From CAMDPA01 sp965223035 (GTDB taxonomy: Bacteria; Pseudomonadota; Alphaproteobacteria; Rhizobiales; Hyphomicrobiaceae), in NCBI GenBank assembly GCA_965223035.1, contig OZ244980.1:3844001-3908000 (forward strand): a stretch of 64,000 bases of DNA. Reading direction: 5' to 3'. Below the pieces are notes generated by a model, which made no database searches, was not told the DNA's origin, and was given only the letters and a program-made list of their open reading frames with translations. A program made the position numbers and the translations under genes. This document shows, in pieces, positions 1-8,446 of this stretch. Position 1 is the first letter of the stretch, and every line of letters starts with the position of its first letter.

Positions 1-395
1 AGACGCCGTTGCAGCTCTCCGTCTGGTGCCCAACCCGTGCGCCACGGCCCGCGCCGGGCCCGCGCGCCATACCTTTGACAAGGCCCGTCACCTGGGCTCG
101 GGCGGGCGGGCGGCGACAAAAGCTGTGGGATTAAGTGGTGTTGCGAACGGTCACCCGGCCGACACCACGCGCGGCGGCGGCACCGATCAGCGGGTCCGGT
201 GCCCGCACGGCCGGCCCAATCCGCTGTGAATGCGGCAGAACGCCTGCTTGAGCGATGGTGGAACTTCGTGCTCTGTGAACTTCTAAACTTTGAATGACGC
301 GGCCGATTGAGCGAACGCACCGTGTTTGGACTGGGCGTGCGGCATAAGCGGCTACACGACATGATGTCAGCATGAAGCGGGACAAGGTGCACGGC
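1..395. other. Gene-free leader upstream of coxB
   Basis: I see no supportable gene here. Short open frames on both strands have no recognisable domain and look like high-GC shadows. A TTGACA-like hexamer lies near 74-79, but no convincing partner -10 is visible. The stretch probably holds the coxB promoter, whose position I cannot fix. Confidence 0.4.
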
Positions 396-1406
396 ATGGC
401 GAACACGAAGTCGGCTTTGGGCGCCCTGATGGCGGGACTTTCGGTGGGCGCCAGCAGCGCGCAAGCCCAACTTGGCCAGCCGGTCGACTGGCAGAAGAAT
501 TTGCAGGAGCCTGCAAGTCAGATCGCCACCAACATCGCGGCGTTCCATGACGGCGTGACCATCGTGATTTTTTTGATCGCGATCTTCGTGCTGGGACTGA
601 TGATCTACGTCATCATGCGGTTTAACGAGACACGAAATCCAACGCCGTCCAATGTCACGCACAACACGATGCTCGAGGTGGCATGGACTGTCATCCCAAT
701 CCTCATTCTGGTCGGCATCGCCATACCATCGTTCAGACTGCTGTTTCAGCAGTACACCTTTCCCCCGCCGGACGTCACCATCAAAGCCACGGGAAACGCC
801 TGGTTCTGGGAGCACGAGTATGTCGATTTCGATGGCTTCAGGGTCACCTCCAACATGGTGCGCGACGAGGACGTGCTGAGGCAGGCGTTGGGGGATGAGA
901 AATTTGACAAGACCTATCAGGGTCTGGAGGGTTTGGCGCGGTTGGAGCGGCTTTATCTGGACGCGAAGCCGCTGTGGGCAAAGCAGGGGCGGGTGCGGCA
1001 ATTGTCCGTCGACAATCGCATCGCGGTGCCGGAAAACAAGGTGATACACGTACTGGTCACGGCCAGCGACGTGATCCACAACTGGACGATCCCCTCCTTC
1101 GGCTCGAAGGTCGATGCCGTACCCGGCCGGATCACGGCGACCTGGTTCACGCCGAACAAGCGTGGGATTTTCTACGGACAGTGCTCCGAGCTCTGCGGCA
1201 AGGATCACTCGTCAATGCCGATCGAGGTTCAGGTGGTCTCGCAACAGGCGTTCGACCGTTGGTCGACGGCGATGAAGGCGGCCGCGGGCGAGCGCGATGC
1301 CGGACAGCGCCGCGAGTTGCGCAAACAGGCCCGCGACATTCTGCAACAAGCCGCACTTGAAGATCGCAAGACCGTCAAGGTCGCGGCGAAATCGAAGGCG
1401 AATTGA
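396..1406 (+). CDS. coxB: Cytochrome c oxidase subunit II (CuA subunit)
   Basis: This subunit accepts electrons from cytochrome c at the binuclear CuA centre and passes them to subunit I. I chose the ATG at 396 because it opens directly onto a signal peptide (MANTKSALGALMAG... SSAQA) and has a GGACAAGG element upstream; an in-frame ATG at 372 would add 8 residues. Two membrane helices follow (about residues 55-80 and 95-118), then the periplasmic cupredoxin domain. The CuA ligands are all visible: H228, C263, E265, C267, H271 and M274 within GQCSELCGKDHSSMP. About 40 residues between the FWEHEY strand and the LSVDN strand are longer than in minimal family members. The length is 336 aa. It leads the coxBA-ctaB-ctaG-coxC cluster, 91 bp ahead of coxA. 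Confidence 0.96.
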   Translation: MANTKSALGALMAGLSVGASSAQAQLGQPVDWQKNLQEPASQIATNIAAFHDGVTIVIFLIAIFVLGLMIYVIMRFNETRNPTPSNVTHNTMLEVAWTVIPILILVGIAIPSFRLLFQQYTFPPPDVTIKATGNAWFWEHEYVDFDGFRVTSNMVRDEDVLRQALGDEKFDKTYQGLEGLARLERLYLDAKPLWAKQGRVRQLSVDNRIAVPENKVIHVLVTASDVIHNWTIPSFGSKVDAVPGRITATWFTPNKRGIFYGQCSELCGKDHSSMPIEVQVVSQQAFDRWSTAMKAAAGERDAGQRRELRKQARDILQQAALEDRKTVKVAAKSKAN

Positions 1407-1497
1407 GGATCTGCGGCTCGCCAGCACCCTAGCGCGGCGCGGGGGCAATCCGTGATGAACATGATTTATCGACCTGATGAAGAAAGGTCCGACGGAA

Positions 1498-3126
1498 ATG
1501 GATGAACGAGTTCACGGCGCCGAAGCGGCACACGACCACGCGCCTTCGCCCTATTCGATCACACGCTGGTTGTATTCAACCAACCACAAGGACATCGGCA
1601 CGATGTACCTTGTATTTGCGATGATCGGCGGCGTGATCGGCGGCTTTTTGTCCATCATCATGCGGCTTGAGTTGCAAGACCCCGGCATGCAATATTTCGC
1701 CGATCCGCACACCTACAACGTGTTCGTCACCGGTCACGGCCTCATCATGGTGTTTTTCATGGTGATGCCAGCGCTGATCGGCGGCTTCGGCAATTGGTTC
1801 GTGCCGCTGATGATCGGTGCGCCGGACATGGCGTTCCCGCGCATGAACAACATCTCATTCTGGCTGTTGCCGGTGTCATTCACGCTGTTGTTGCTGTCGA
1901 TGTTCGTCGAAGGCCCGTCGGGCGCCAACGGTGTCGGGGCCGGGTGGACTGTGTACGCACCGTTGTCGACGTTGACCGGTCACCCCGGCCCGGCCATGGA
2001 CTTCGCGATCTTGTCGCTCCACCTCGCTGGCGCATCATCGATTCTCGGCGCCATCAACTTCATAACCACCATCTTTAACATGCGAACGCCGGGCATGACG
2101 CTGCACAAGATGCCGCTGTTTGCCTGGTCGATCCTGGTCACGGCGTTCCTGCTGCTGTTGTCGTTGCCGGTGCTGGCAGGTGCCATCACCATGCTGCTGA
2201 CCGACCGCAACTTCGGGACCGCCTTCTTCGAGCCTAAGCTCGGCGGCGACCCGCTGCTTTATCAGCATCTGTTCTGGTTCTTTGGTCATCCCGAGGTCTA
2301 TATCCTGATCTTGCCGGGCTTCGGCATCATCTCCCACATCGTGTCGACATTTTCGAAGAAAGACATCTTCGGCTATCTCGGCATGGCCTACGCCATGGTG
2401 GCAATCGGCTTCGTCGGCTTCGTGGTGTGGGCCCACCACATGTACACGTCAGGCATGAGCGTCGACACCCAAGCCTATTTCGTGTTCGCCACCATGGTGA
2501 TCGCCGTGCCTACCGGTGTGAAGATCTTCTCGTGGGTGGCCACGATGTGGGGCGGCTCGATCAGCTTCCGGACCCCGATGTTATGGGCACTGGGCTTCAT
2601 CTTCCTGTTCACCGCTGGCGGTGTGACCGGCGTGATGCTCGCCAACGCCGGTGTCGACCGGGCGTTGCACGACACCTACTATGTGGTGGCCCACTTCCAC
2701 TACGTGTTGTCGCTCGGTGCCGTGTTCGCAATCTTCGGCGGCTGGTATTACTGGTTCCCGAAGATGACCGGGTATGAATACTCCGAATTCATCGGCAAGC
2801 TGCATTTCTGGCTGACGTTCATCGGGGCCAACGTGCTGTTCTTCCCGCAACATTTCCTCGGGCTTGCCGGCATGCCGCGGCGCTATGCCGATTACCCCGA
2901 AGCGTTTGCAGGCTGGAACTACGTATCGTCGGTCGGCTCCTATATCACCGCCGTCGGTACCATCGTGTTCTTCGTCGGCATGGCCCAGGCGTTCATGCGG
3001 GCAAAGCAGGCCGGCGCCAATCCTTGGGGTGAGGGCGCGCGCACGCTAGAGTGGACGTTGCCGTCACCGCCACCCTTCCACAGCTACGAGATGCTGCCTC
3101 GAATCCCGCAAAGCAGCGCGCACTGA
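1498..3126 (+). CDS. coxA: Cytochrome c oxidase subunit I (haem a / a3-CuB)
   Basis: Catalytic subunit of the aa3-type terminal oxidase; it reduces oxygen to water and pumps protons across the inner membrane. I prefer the ATG at 1498 (MDERVHGAEA) because GAAAGG sits about 9 nt upstream; an in-frame ATG at 1477 is possible. The chain is 542 aa with about 12 membrane helices. Active-site signatures are intact: HPEVY (H264 and Y268, the CuB ligand and cross-linked tyrosine), WAHHMY (H313, H314) and HDTYYVVAHFHY (H399 and H401, haem ligands). TRWLYSTNHKDIGTMY near the N-terminus is the family opening. The next gene, ctaB, follows after 180 bp. Confidence 0.98.
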   Translation: MDERVHGAEAAHDHAPSPYSITRWLYSTNHKDIGTMYLVFAMIGGVIGGFLSIIMRLELQDPGMQYFADPHTYNVFVTGHGLIMVFFMVMPALIGGFGNWFVPLMIGAPDMAFPRMNNISFWLLPVSFTLLLLSMFVEGPSGANGVGAGWTVYAPLSTLTGHPGPAMDFAILSLHLAGASSILGAINFITTIFNMRTPGMTLHKMPLFAWSILVTAFLLLLSLPVLAGAITMLLTDRNFGTAFFEPKLGGDPLLYQHLFWFFGHPEVYILILPGFGIISHIVSTFSKKDIFGYLGMAYAMVAIGFVGFVVWAHHMYTSGMSVDTQAYFVFATMVIAVPTGVKIFSWVATMWGGSISFRTPMLWALGFIFLFTAGGVTGVMLANAGVDRALHDTYYVVAHFHYVLSLGAVFAIFGGWYYWFPKMTGYEYSEFIGKLHFWLTFIGANVLFFPQHFLGLAGMPRRYADYPEAFAGWNYVSSVGSYITAVGTIVFFVGMAQAFMRAKQAGANPWGEGARTLEWTLPSPPPFHSYEMLPRIPQSSAH

Positions 3127-3306
3127 TGTTCGGATCGGCGATGGGGCCGGGCAACGCCTAGCACAAACCCAGGCGTTTCTCATCGCCGATCATCTGGCAC
3201 CAGCCGCTACGGCGGCCCGCCCAACCTGCGATAGGGGTGCTGTTGCCCGCAACCCTTGACCAACGACAGCGACAGCTCATCCTGACAAGGTTGAGAAGAG
3301 TGAGGA

Positions 3307-4272
3307 ATGTCGAGCGCCGGGACCAACATTGACGCACATGCCGAGCTGCCAAGCGCATCGGCCGCGGCAACCGAAGGCTCGGTCCGCGATTACCTGACCT
3401 TAATGAAGCCACGCGTGATGTCGCTCGTGGTGTTCACGGCGCTGGTCGGCATGATGGCAGCGCCCGGTCCGATTCATCCCGTCATCGCTGCCATCGCCAT
3501 CCTCTGCATCGCCGTCGGCGCCGGCGCGTCGGCCGCGCTCAACATGTGGTACGACGCTGATATCGACGCCGTCATGACGCGGACGCGGATGCGGCCGATC
3601 CCACGCGGGCGCGTAACCGGCGAGCAAGCGCTCGCGTTCGGCTCGGTGCTGGCGTTGTTCTCGGTGATGACACTGGGGCTGATCGTCAATATCGCTGCTG
3701 CCGCCTTACTCGCTCTCACCATCGGCTACTACGTGGTGATCTACACCATCTGGCTGAAACGGCGTACGCCGCAGAACATCGTAATCGGTGGCGCGGCCGG
3801 CGCCTTCCCGCCGATGATTGGGTGGGCCGCCGTGACCGGCACCATCAGCCTCGACAGCCTGGTGCTGTTTTTGATCATTTTCATGTGGACGCCGCCCCAC
3901 TTCTGGGCCCTGGCGCTATACCGAACCGAAGACTACGGGCGAGTCGGTGTCCCCATGCTGCCGGTGGTGGCCGGGTCAACCGCAACCCGCAGGCAAATCC
4001 TGGTTTACGCGCTGATCCTGGTGCCACTCGGTCTGGTTCCGGGCCTGATCGGCCTCGGCGGCGTCGTCTATACCGCGGTGGCAGCGGCGCTGGGTGCCGG
4101 CTTTTTGTGGTTGAGCTGGGCGGTTTACCGGGATCGGCAGGGCCGCAACCGCGAGGCCGCAGCGCGCCGCCTGTTCGGCTACTCGATCGTCTATCTGTTC
4201 GGATTGTTCGCCGCGCTGCTGAGCGAGTGCTTGGTGCGGTCGATCGGTCAGATGCCGGCGGTGATCGGATGA
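3307..4272 (+). CDS. ctaB: Protohaem IX farnesyltransferase (haem O synthase)
   Basis: Transfers a farnesyl group to haem B to make haem O, the precursor of haem A for the oxidase encoded beside it. It is a UbiA-superfamily integral membrane prenyltransferase. The first aspartate motif is seen as NMWYDADIDAVMTRTRMRP, and there are about nine hydrophobic segments. The length of 321 aa is normal. A purine-rich GAGTGAGGA lies just before the ATG. It is followed 10 bp later by a 49-codon small membrane gene and then ctaG, the usual alphaproteobacterial order. Confidence 0.97.
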   Translation: MSSAGTNIDAHAELPSASAAATEGSVRDYLTLMKPRVMSLVVFTALVGMMAAPGPIHPVIAAIAILCIAVGAGASAALNMWYDADIDAVMTRTRMRPIPRGRVTGEQALAFGSVLALFSVMTLGLIVNIAAAALLALTIGYYVVIYTIWLKRRTPQNIVIGGAAGAFPPMIGWAAVTGTISLDSLVLFLIIFMWTPPHFWALALYRTEDYGRVGVPMLPVVAGSTATRRQILVYALILVPLGLVPGLIGLGGVVYTAVAAALGAGFLWLSWAVYRDRQGRNREAAARRLFGYSIVYLFGLFAALLSECLVRSIGQMPAVIG

Positions 4273-4282
4273 GGAGAGCACC

Positions 4283-4432
4283 ATGACGCCCGGCCAGCAA
4301 GAGCAAGAGATGTTGCGGCGCCGGCGCATCCGCTCAATTGCCATTGCGTTGGTGCTCGCCGGCCTCGTCGTGTTGTTTTATGTGGCCACCATCGTCAGGC
4401 TCGGTGGCAACGTGATGAACCGGCCGATGTAG
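4283..4432 (+). CDS. CoxF-like small single-pass membrane protein of the cox cluster
   Basis: A 49-residue frame beginning MTPGQQEQEMLRRRRIRS and ending in VMNRPM. It has a basic stretch (LRRRRIR) followed by one membrane helix (IAIALVLAGLVVLFYVATIV). GAGGAGAG lies 4-10 nt before the ATG. A short gene of this shape sits between ctaB and ctaG in many alphaproteobacterial cox clusters, where it is often annotated CoxF or hypothetical oxidase-associated protein. Its biochemical role is not something I can read from the sequence. Position, ribosome site and composition make it a real gene. Confidence 0.75.
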   Translation: MTPGQQEQEMLRRRRIRSIAIALVLAGLVVLFYVATIVRLGGNVMNRPM

Positions 4433-4589
4433 TCGTCAGGAGCCGAGGATTGATGGGACACAGCGTATTGATGGGACACAGCGTGAAGAGACAGCGGGTG
4501 GAGACCGGACCCTCGATACCGCGGTGGGTGCAAGCTGCGGCGCCGGGTGGTCCGGATGGTTATAGCGACGAAAGGTGAAGGCCACACTG

Positions 4590-5207
4590 ATGGCACACAA
4601 ACACGCCGTCGCCATGGCGACTGATAGCGGCAAAGCGGTCGATCATCGCAACACACGCGTCGCGGTGATGGCTTCCTTGGTTGCCGCCGGCATGCTTGCC
4701 ATGGCGTACGCGGCAGTACCGCTTTATCAACTGTTCTGTCAGGTCACCGGCTACGGCGGGACCATCCAGCGCGCCAGTGTGCCCTCTGCCGCGGTTCTGG
4801 GCCGCACGATGACAATCCGGTTCGATGCCAATGTCAATGGTCTGGACTGGGCCTTTAAGCCGGTGGAGCGTAAGGTCGTTGTGCGGATCGGCGAGAACGC
4901 GCTGGCCTTCTACCGCGTCACCAACCAGTCCAACCGGCCGTTGGCGGGCACGGCGACATTTAACGTGTCACCGGCCGTCGCCGGCGCCTACTTCAACAAG
5001 CTTGACTGCTTCTGCTTCACCGAGCAGCGGCTGGAGCCGGGCCAGTCCATGGATATGCCGGTCAGTTTTTTCGTCGACCCTGCGATCGTGGAGGACTGGA
5101 GCGCTCAACGGGTCAGCGAGATTACGTTGTCGTATACGTTCTATCCGGTTGCCAAACCAAGCAAGGCGGCGGCGGCAGCCGACCCGGATGGCGCTGACGG
5201 CGGTTAG
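4590..5207 (+). CDS. ctaG: Cytochrome c oxidase assembly protein CtaG/Cox11 (CuB insertion)
   Basis: Copper chaperone that helps place CuB in subunit I. It has a single N-terminal membrane helix (about residues 24-43) and a periplasmic beta domain. The copper-binding CFC motif is C140 and C142 in NKLDCFCFTEQ, and the conserved PLYQLFC with C50 follows the helix. I chose the ATG at 4590 (MAHKHAVAMA), which has GAAGG about 8 nt upstream; a GTG at 4575 would add 5 residues. The length is 205 aa. A two-copy direct repeat (TTGATGGGACACAGCGT) lies upstream at about 4449-4482, between the small gene and ctaG. Confidence 0.96.
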   Translation: MAHKHAVAMATDSGKAVDHRNTRVAVMASLVAAGMLAMAYAAVPLYQLFCQVTGYGGTIQRASVPSAAVLGRTMTIRFDANVNGLDWAFKPVERKVVVRIGENALAFYRVTNQSNRPLAGTATFNVSPAVAGAYFNKLDCFCFTEQRLEPGQSMDMPVSFFVDPAIVEDWSAQRVSEITLSYTFYPVAKPSKAAAAADPDGADGG

Positions 5208-5325
5208 TTGAACCGCGGATAGCTAGACCGGCACACACGTCGGTCGCCGGATGACCGATTGAGCCATCGGCGGCAGGCGTGCGAGGGTGCAGCCGACCGG
5301 GGTCGGAGCGCTACGGATGAAGGTT

Positions 5326-5440
5326 ACGAGGACGACCCGGACGACGACGACCCGGACGACGACGACGCGAACGACGAAGACGCGAACGACGAAGACGCAG
5401 ACAAAAACGACGCAGACGACGAGGCAGACGGGACGGGAGA
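5326..5440 (+). repeat. GAC/GACGA low-complexity tract upstream of coxC
   Basis: A run of imperfect GACGACGACCC / GACGAAGACGCGAAC units lies between ctaG and coxC. In one frame, opening with a TTG at 5259, it would encode an Asp/Asn/Glu-rich peptide that runs on into coxC out of frame. I regard this as low-complexity DNA, not a supported gene. It sits immediately before the coxC ribosome site (GGGAGAGAG). Confidence 0.6.
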
Positions 5441-5449
5441 GAGATTGAG

Positions 5450-6418
5450 ATGGCTGATACCCACGCCAAGAACCATGATTACCACTTGGTTGATCCTAGC
5501 CCCTGGCCGGTGCTCGCCTCGATCGGCGCCCTCCTCATGGCGATCGGCCTGATCGCTTTGATGCGAACCGTCGGCGACGACCCGGAAAGCGGCCTGCGCC
5601 TGTTCGGCCTGCTGCTCCGCGGACCGACCTACTTTTACGTGGGCGCCGCCATCGTGGCGGCGATCGCCTTCATGTGGTGGCGCGATGTGATACGCGAGGC
5701 GCATAAAGGCGATCACACGCCGGTGGTCCAGCTCCACCTGCGCTACGGCATGATCATGTTTATCGCCTCCGAGGTGATGTTTTTCGTTGCTTGGTTTTGG
5801 GCGTTCTTCGATGTCGCGTTGTTCCCAAGCAACGTCAGCCCGCTCCCGATAACGGGCCCGGACGGCGTGACCGCGTCGGAAACCTCGATGATCGGCATGG
5901 TCGATCGCGATGCGCTCACCGGCGGTCATTGGCCACCCAAGCCGATCGAGGAAACCGAAGGTGGCGGCAATTTCCAATACACCTTCAATCCCTGGGGCCT
6001 GCCGCTGGTGAATACCTTGATCCTGCTGTTGTCGGGAACCACCGTGACCTGGGCCCACCACGCCTTGTTGGAGAACGATCGGCGCGGGCTGGTGTGGGGA
6101 TTGGTCTGCACCGTGGTCCTGGGCGTGTTGTTCACGGCCTGTCAGGCCTACGAGTACGTGCATGCCGGTTTTAGCTTCCAAGGCCACATCTACGGCTCCA
6201 CCTTCTTCATGGCCACCGGCTTCCATGGCGCCCATGTGATCATTGGAACAATCTTCTTATTCGTCTGCCTGATGCGGGCAGTGGCGGGCCATTTCGCCCC
6301 CAAACAGCATTTTGGTTTCGAAGCGGCCGCCTGGTATTGGCATTTCGTCGACGTCGTATGGCTGTTCTTGTTCTTCAGCATCTACGTCTGGGCCGCCGGC
6401 ACGCCCGGCGCACACTGA
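5450..6418 (+). CDS. coxC: Cytochrome c oxidase subunit III
   Basis: Third core subunit of the aa3 oxidase, stabilising subunit I and its proton uptake. It is a seven-helix membrane protein. Conserved features include HDYHLVDPSPWP at the N-terminus, SEVMFFVAWFWAFF, TWAHHALLENDR, AYEYVHAGF and WYWHFVDVVWLFLF at the C-terminus. The length of 322 aa is longer than the common 260-295 because of an insertion of about 35 residues (about 140-175, GMVDRDALTGGHWPPKPIEE and following). GGGAGAGAG precedes the ATG by about 7 nt. A strong intrinsic terminator 40 bp downstream closes the transcription unit. Confidence 0.97.
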   Translation: MADTHAKNHDYHLVDPSPWPVLASIGALLMAIGLIALMRTVGDDPESGLRLFGLLLRGPTYFYVGAAIVAAIAFMWWRDVIREAHKGDHTPVVQLHLRYGMIMFIASEVMFFVAWFWAFFDVALFPSNVSPLPITGPDGVTASETSMIGMVDRDALTGGHWPPKPIEETEGGGNFQYTFNPWGLPLVNTLILLLSGTTVTWAHHALLENDRRGLVWGLVCTVVLGVLFTACQAYEYVHAGFSFQGHIYGSTFFMATGFHGAHVIIGTIFLFVCLMRAVAGHFAPKQHFGFEAAAWYWHFVDVVWLFLFFSIYVWAAGTPGAH

Positions 6419-6457
6419 TCCGTGCAGCCCGTCGTCTGTACACAATAAAGTTTGCGT

Positions 6458-6484
6458 GGCGGCCCTCGTTGGCCGCCCTTTTTT
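6458..6484 (+). terminator. Rho-independent terminator after coxC
   Basis: GGCGGCC pairs perfectly with GGCCGCC across a 6-nt CTCGTT loop and is followed by CTTTTTT. It lies about 40 bp past the coxC stop and separates the oxidase cluster from the next gene. Confidence 0.88.
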
Positions 6485-6557
6485 CATGGTAAGGGCGTAG
6501 CATCGGGGTCGTCGACCGATTCGGGGATGCGTTCGTCGTGCGAACAGCCACGCAGGC

Positions 6558-7994
6558 ATGTTGGACGACACGGAGGGCCGCTGCGCTATGCTGTCTGTCA
6601 CCACCTTGTTGGAGCACCGCCTCCATGAATGGCGTGAGATCATCCACCGCCCGGCCCTCAGCGCTCCAGAGCTGACCAACAATCTTGAGGACCTTTATCG
6701 GTCCATTATCGAAACGAACTTTGCAGCGCTCGATGTGGAGGAGGTGACGTGGGTCGCGCCGCGGGCGATCCCGGAACTGTTCGATCTTTCCTTACGACTC
6801 AGCGAACAGATGGCGGTTTGGCGGGATCGTGGCGTGTTGACCATGCAAGCGGTTACCGAATTGCGGCACGCGCTGCGCATTCTACGCTACACGATTGATC
6901 TGATAGGTGAAGTGGCCAACGATTTCCCTCGGTTGGAGGCAGATGAGCCGACCCACCGCGCGTTTGCTGGACCAGCGGAATGGACATTGATGCATCCGGC
7001 CCGCCGGGGCGATCGCGACATCGATTTTCGCTCCGGCGATGTCATTCTCATGCGCGGCCAGCTTCACAACAGCGCGGCCATCGCGCGAATTGGCGACGTC
7101 GATTCGCAATTCAGCCATCTCGGCGTGGTTTACGTGGCCGACAACGGAAAGCGCTGGTTCGTCGAATCCTTGATCGAGATCGGCGCCACGCTGACGCCGC
7201 TTGAGCAGGCGCTGGACCACGAGCTTGGCCGGGCGATCGTCTACCGACATCGAGACCCGGGCTTGGCCGAACGCGCTGCGCAGCTGATCTACCAACGCGT
7301 CCGCAGTTCGCTGGCGCCGTTCGGCGGTCGGATCCCCTATGACTTTACGATGGAGCTCGACGGCGGACCGGCGCTGTTTTGCGCGAAGCTGGTCCGTCAG
7401 GCCTATGCCGAAGCCAGTGCGCGCGCCTTCTTGCTACCCACCCACGGCACCGACCTGGCGATGGTCAATCGCGATTTTCTCGACAGGTTGGGGGTAACCG
7501 CGGTCGATACCTTTGCGCCCGGCGACATGGAGGTCGAGCCGCAATTCGACGTCGTGGCCGAGTGGCGCGATTATCGCGTGACCGCCAGCCTGCGCATGCA
7601 GGACTTGCTGATGTCCAAGCTGTTCGACTGGATGGACGCACACGGCTACATGTTCAAAGCCGACATCAAGATCGGTCTCCTGGCCATCGCCGGACGCCTG
7701 ACCAGCTTCTTGCCGATCGCGATAAAAAAGCGTCTGCACCGCCGCCTTGGACTTCCCATCGTGCCGCGCAATATGACGATGCGCGCGATCGCCACCATCG
7801 CCATGTTGAGCATGACGGCCGAACCGATCCGGCAGCGCCTGATGGCGTTGGAGGATGAGCAGATCAGGTCGACCGGGCGGCCCCTGCACCCGCGTCAGGC
7901 GCTGGCCTGGCTGGAGCAATACCGGCGCCAATCCGGCAGCCACATCGGTTACTTGGTCTGCTCGGCGGACCGCACCGCCACCGCCACCGCCTGA
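6558..7994 (+). CDS. Permuted papain-like (YiiX/NlpC-P60 type) hydrolase with helical N-domain
   Basis: A 478-residue protein with no signal peptide. Residues 1-150 are mostly helical and unrecognised. Residues 155-330 match the circularly permuted papain-like amidase family typified by YiiX/YaeF: DIDFRSGDVILMRG opens the barrel, the probable catalytic histidine is H187 in FSHLGVVYV, and the probable nucleophile is C275 in ALFCAKLVRQAY. In that family the order His-then-Cys is inverted relative to papain. The substrate is unknown; peptidoglycan peptides, lipids or amides are all known for relatives. The C-terminal 150 residues carry a hydrophobic stretch (IKIGLLAIAGRLTSFLPIAI). It separates coxC from the DUF983-surf1 pair and follows a terminator, so it probably has its own promoter. 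An internal ATG at 6588 is an alternative start. Confidence 0.7.
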   Translation: MLDDTEGRCAMLSVTTLLEHRLHEWREIIHRPALSAPELTNNLEDLYRSIIETNFAALDVEEVTWVAPRAIPELFDLSLRLSEQMAVWRDRGVLTMQAVTELRHALRILRYTIDLIGEVANDFPRLEADEPTHRAFAGPAEWTLMHPARRGDRDIDFRSGDVILMRGQLHNSAAIARIGDVDSQFSHLGVVYVADNGKRWFVESLIEIGATLTPLEQALDHELGRAIVYRHRDPGLAERAAQLIYQRVRSSLAPFGGRIPYDFTMELDGGPALFCAKLVRQAYAEASARAFLLPTHGTDLAMVNRDFLDRLGVTAVDTFAPGDMEVEPQFDVVAEWRDYRVTASLRMQDLLMSKLFDWMDAHGYMFKADIKIGLLAIAGRLTSFLPIAIKKRLHRRLGLPIVPRNMTMRAIATIAMLSMTAEPIRQRLMALEDEQIRSTGRPLHPRQALAWLEQYRRQSGSHIGYLVCSADRTATATA

Positions 7995-8061
7995 GATCGC
8001 CCCGACGGATGTGGCAATGGGCGACGTTGTGATCCGACCCGGCGAAGCCGATAGGTGAGTG

Positions 8062-8439
8062 ATGCAGCAACGCAACGCCGTCTCACCCTTGCTCGCCGGT
8101 CTGGGCTGCCGCTGCCCCAAATGCGGAACCGGACACCTGTTCGCGCAGCCGTTTTCGCTTGGCGTCAACGAGCGATGCGCCACATGCGGGCTTGATTTTC
8201 AGTTTATCGACCCTGGCGACGGCCCGGCCGTGTTCGCGATTATGCTGCTGGGCTTCGTGATCCTCGGCGCAGCGATGGTGGTGGAGTTTCAATTCCGGCC
8301 GCCGCTTTGGGCGCACATCGCGATCTGGGCACCGATTACGGCCTGTCTCGCGTTTGGTCTACTGCGCCCGTTGAAGGCCATCCTGGTGGCCATGCAGTAC
8401 CGTTATAGGGCCGGGCAGCACCACGATTTGGAAGGCTGA
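8062..8439 (+). CDS. DUF983 family membrane protein with zinc-ribbon-like cysteines
   Basis: A 125-residue protein with two CxxC pairs near the N-terminus (CPKCG and CATCG), typical of DUF983, followed by two membrane helices (about residues 55-77 and 84-105) and a basic tail. The family is commonly found between coxC and surf1 in alphaproteobacteria, as here apart from the inserted hydrolase, which suggests a link to oxidase biogenesis. The biochemical role is unproven. A GTG directly before the ATG is an alternative start. It ends 7 bp before surf1. Confidence 0.85.
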   Translation: MQQRNAVSPLLAGLGCRCPKCGTGHLFAQPFSLGVNERCATCGLDFQFIDPGDGPAVFAIMLLGFVILGAAMVVEFQFRPPLWAHIAIWAPITACLAFGLLRPLKAILVAMQYRYRAGQHHDLEG

Positions 8440-8446
8440 CGCCGCC

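Noticed and set aside
74..79. TTGACA hexamer as the coxB promoter
   Set aside because: No matching -10 at proper spacing and more than 300 bp from the gene.
5324..6235. 303-codon minus-strand frame over coxC
   Set aside because: Antisense shadow of coxC; the Ser/Ala-rich end derives from the GAC tract.
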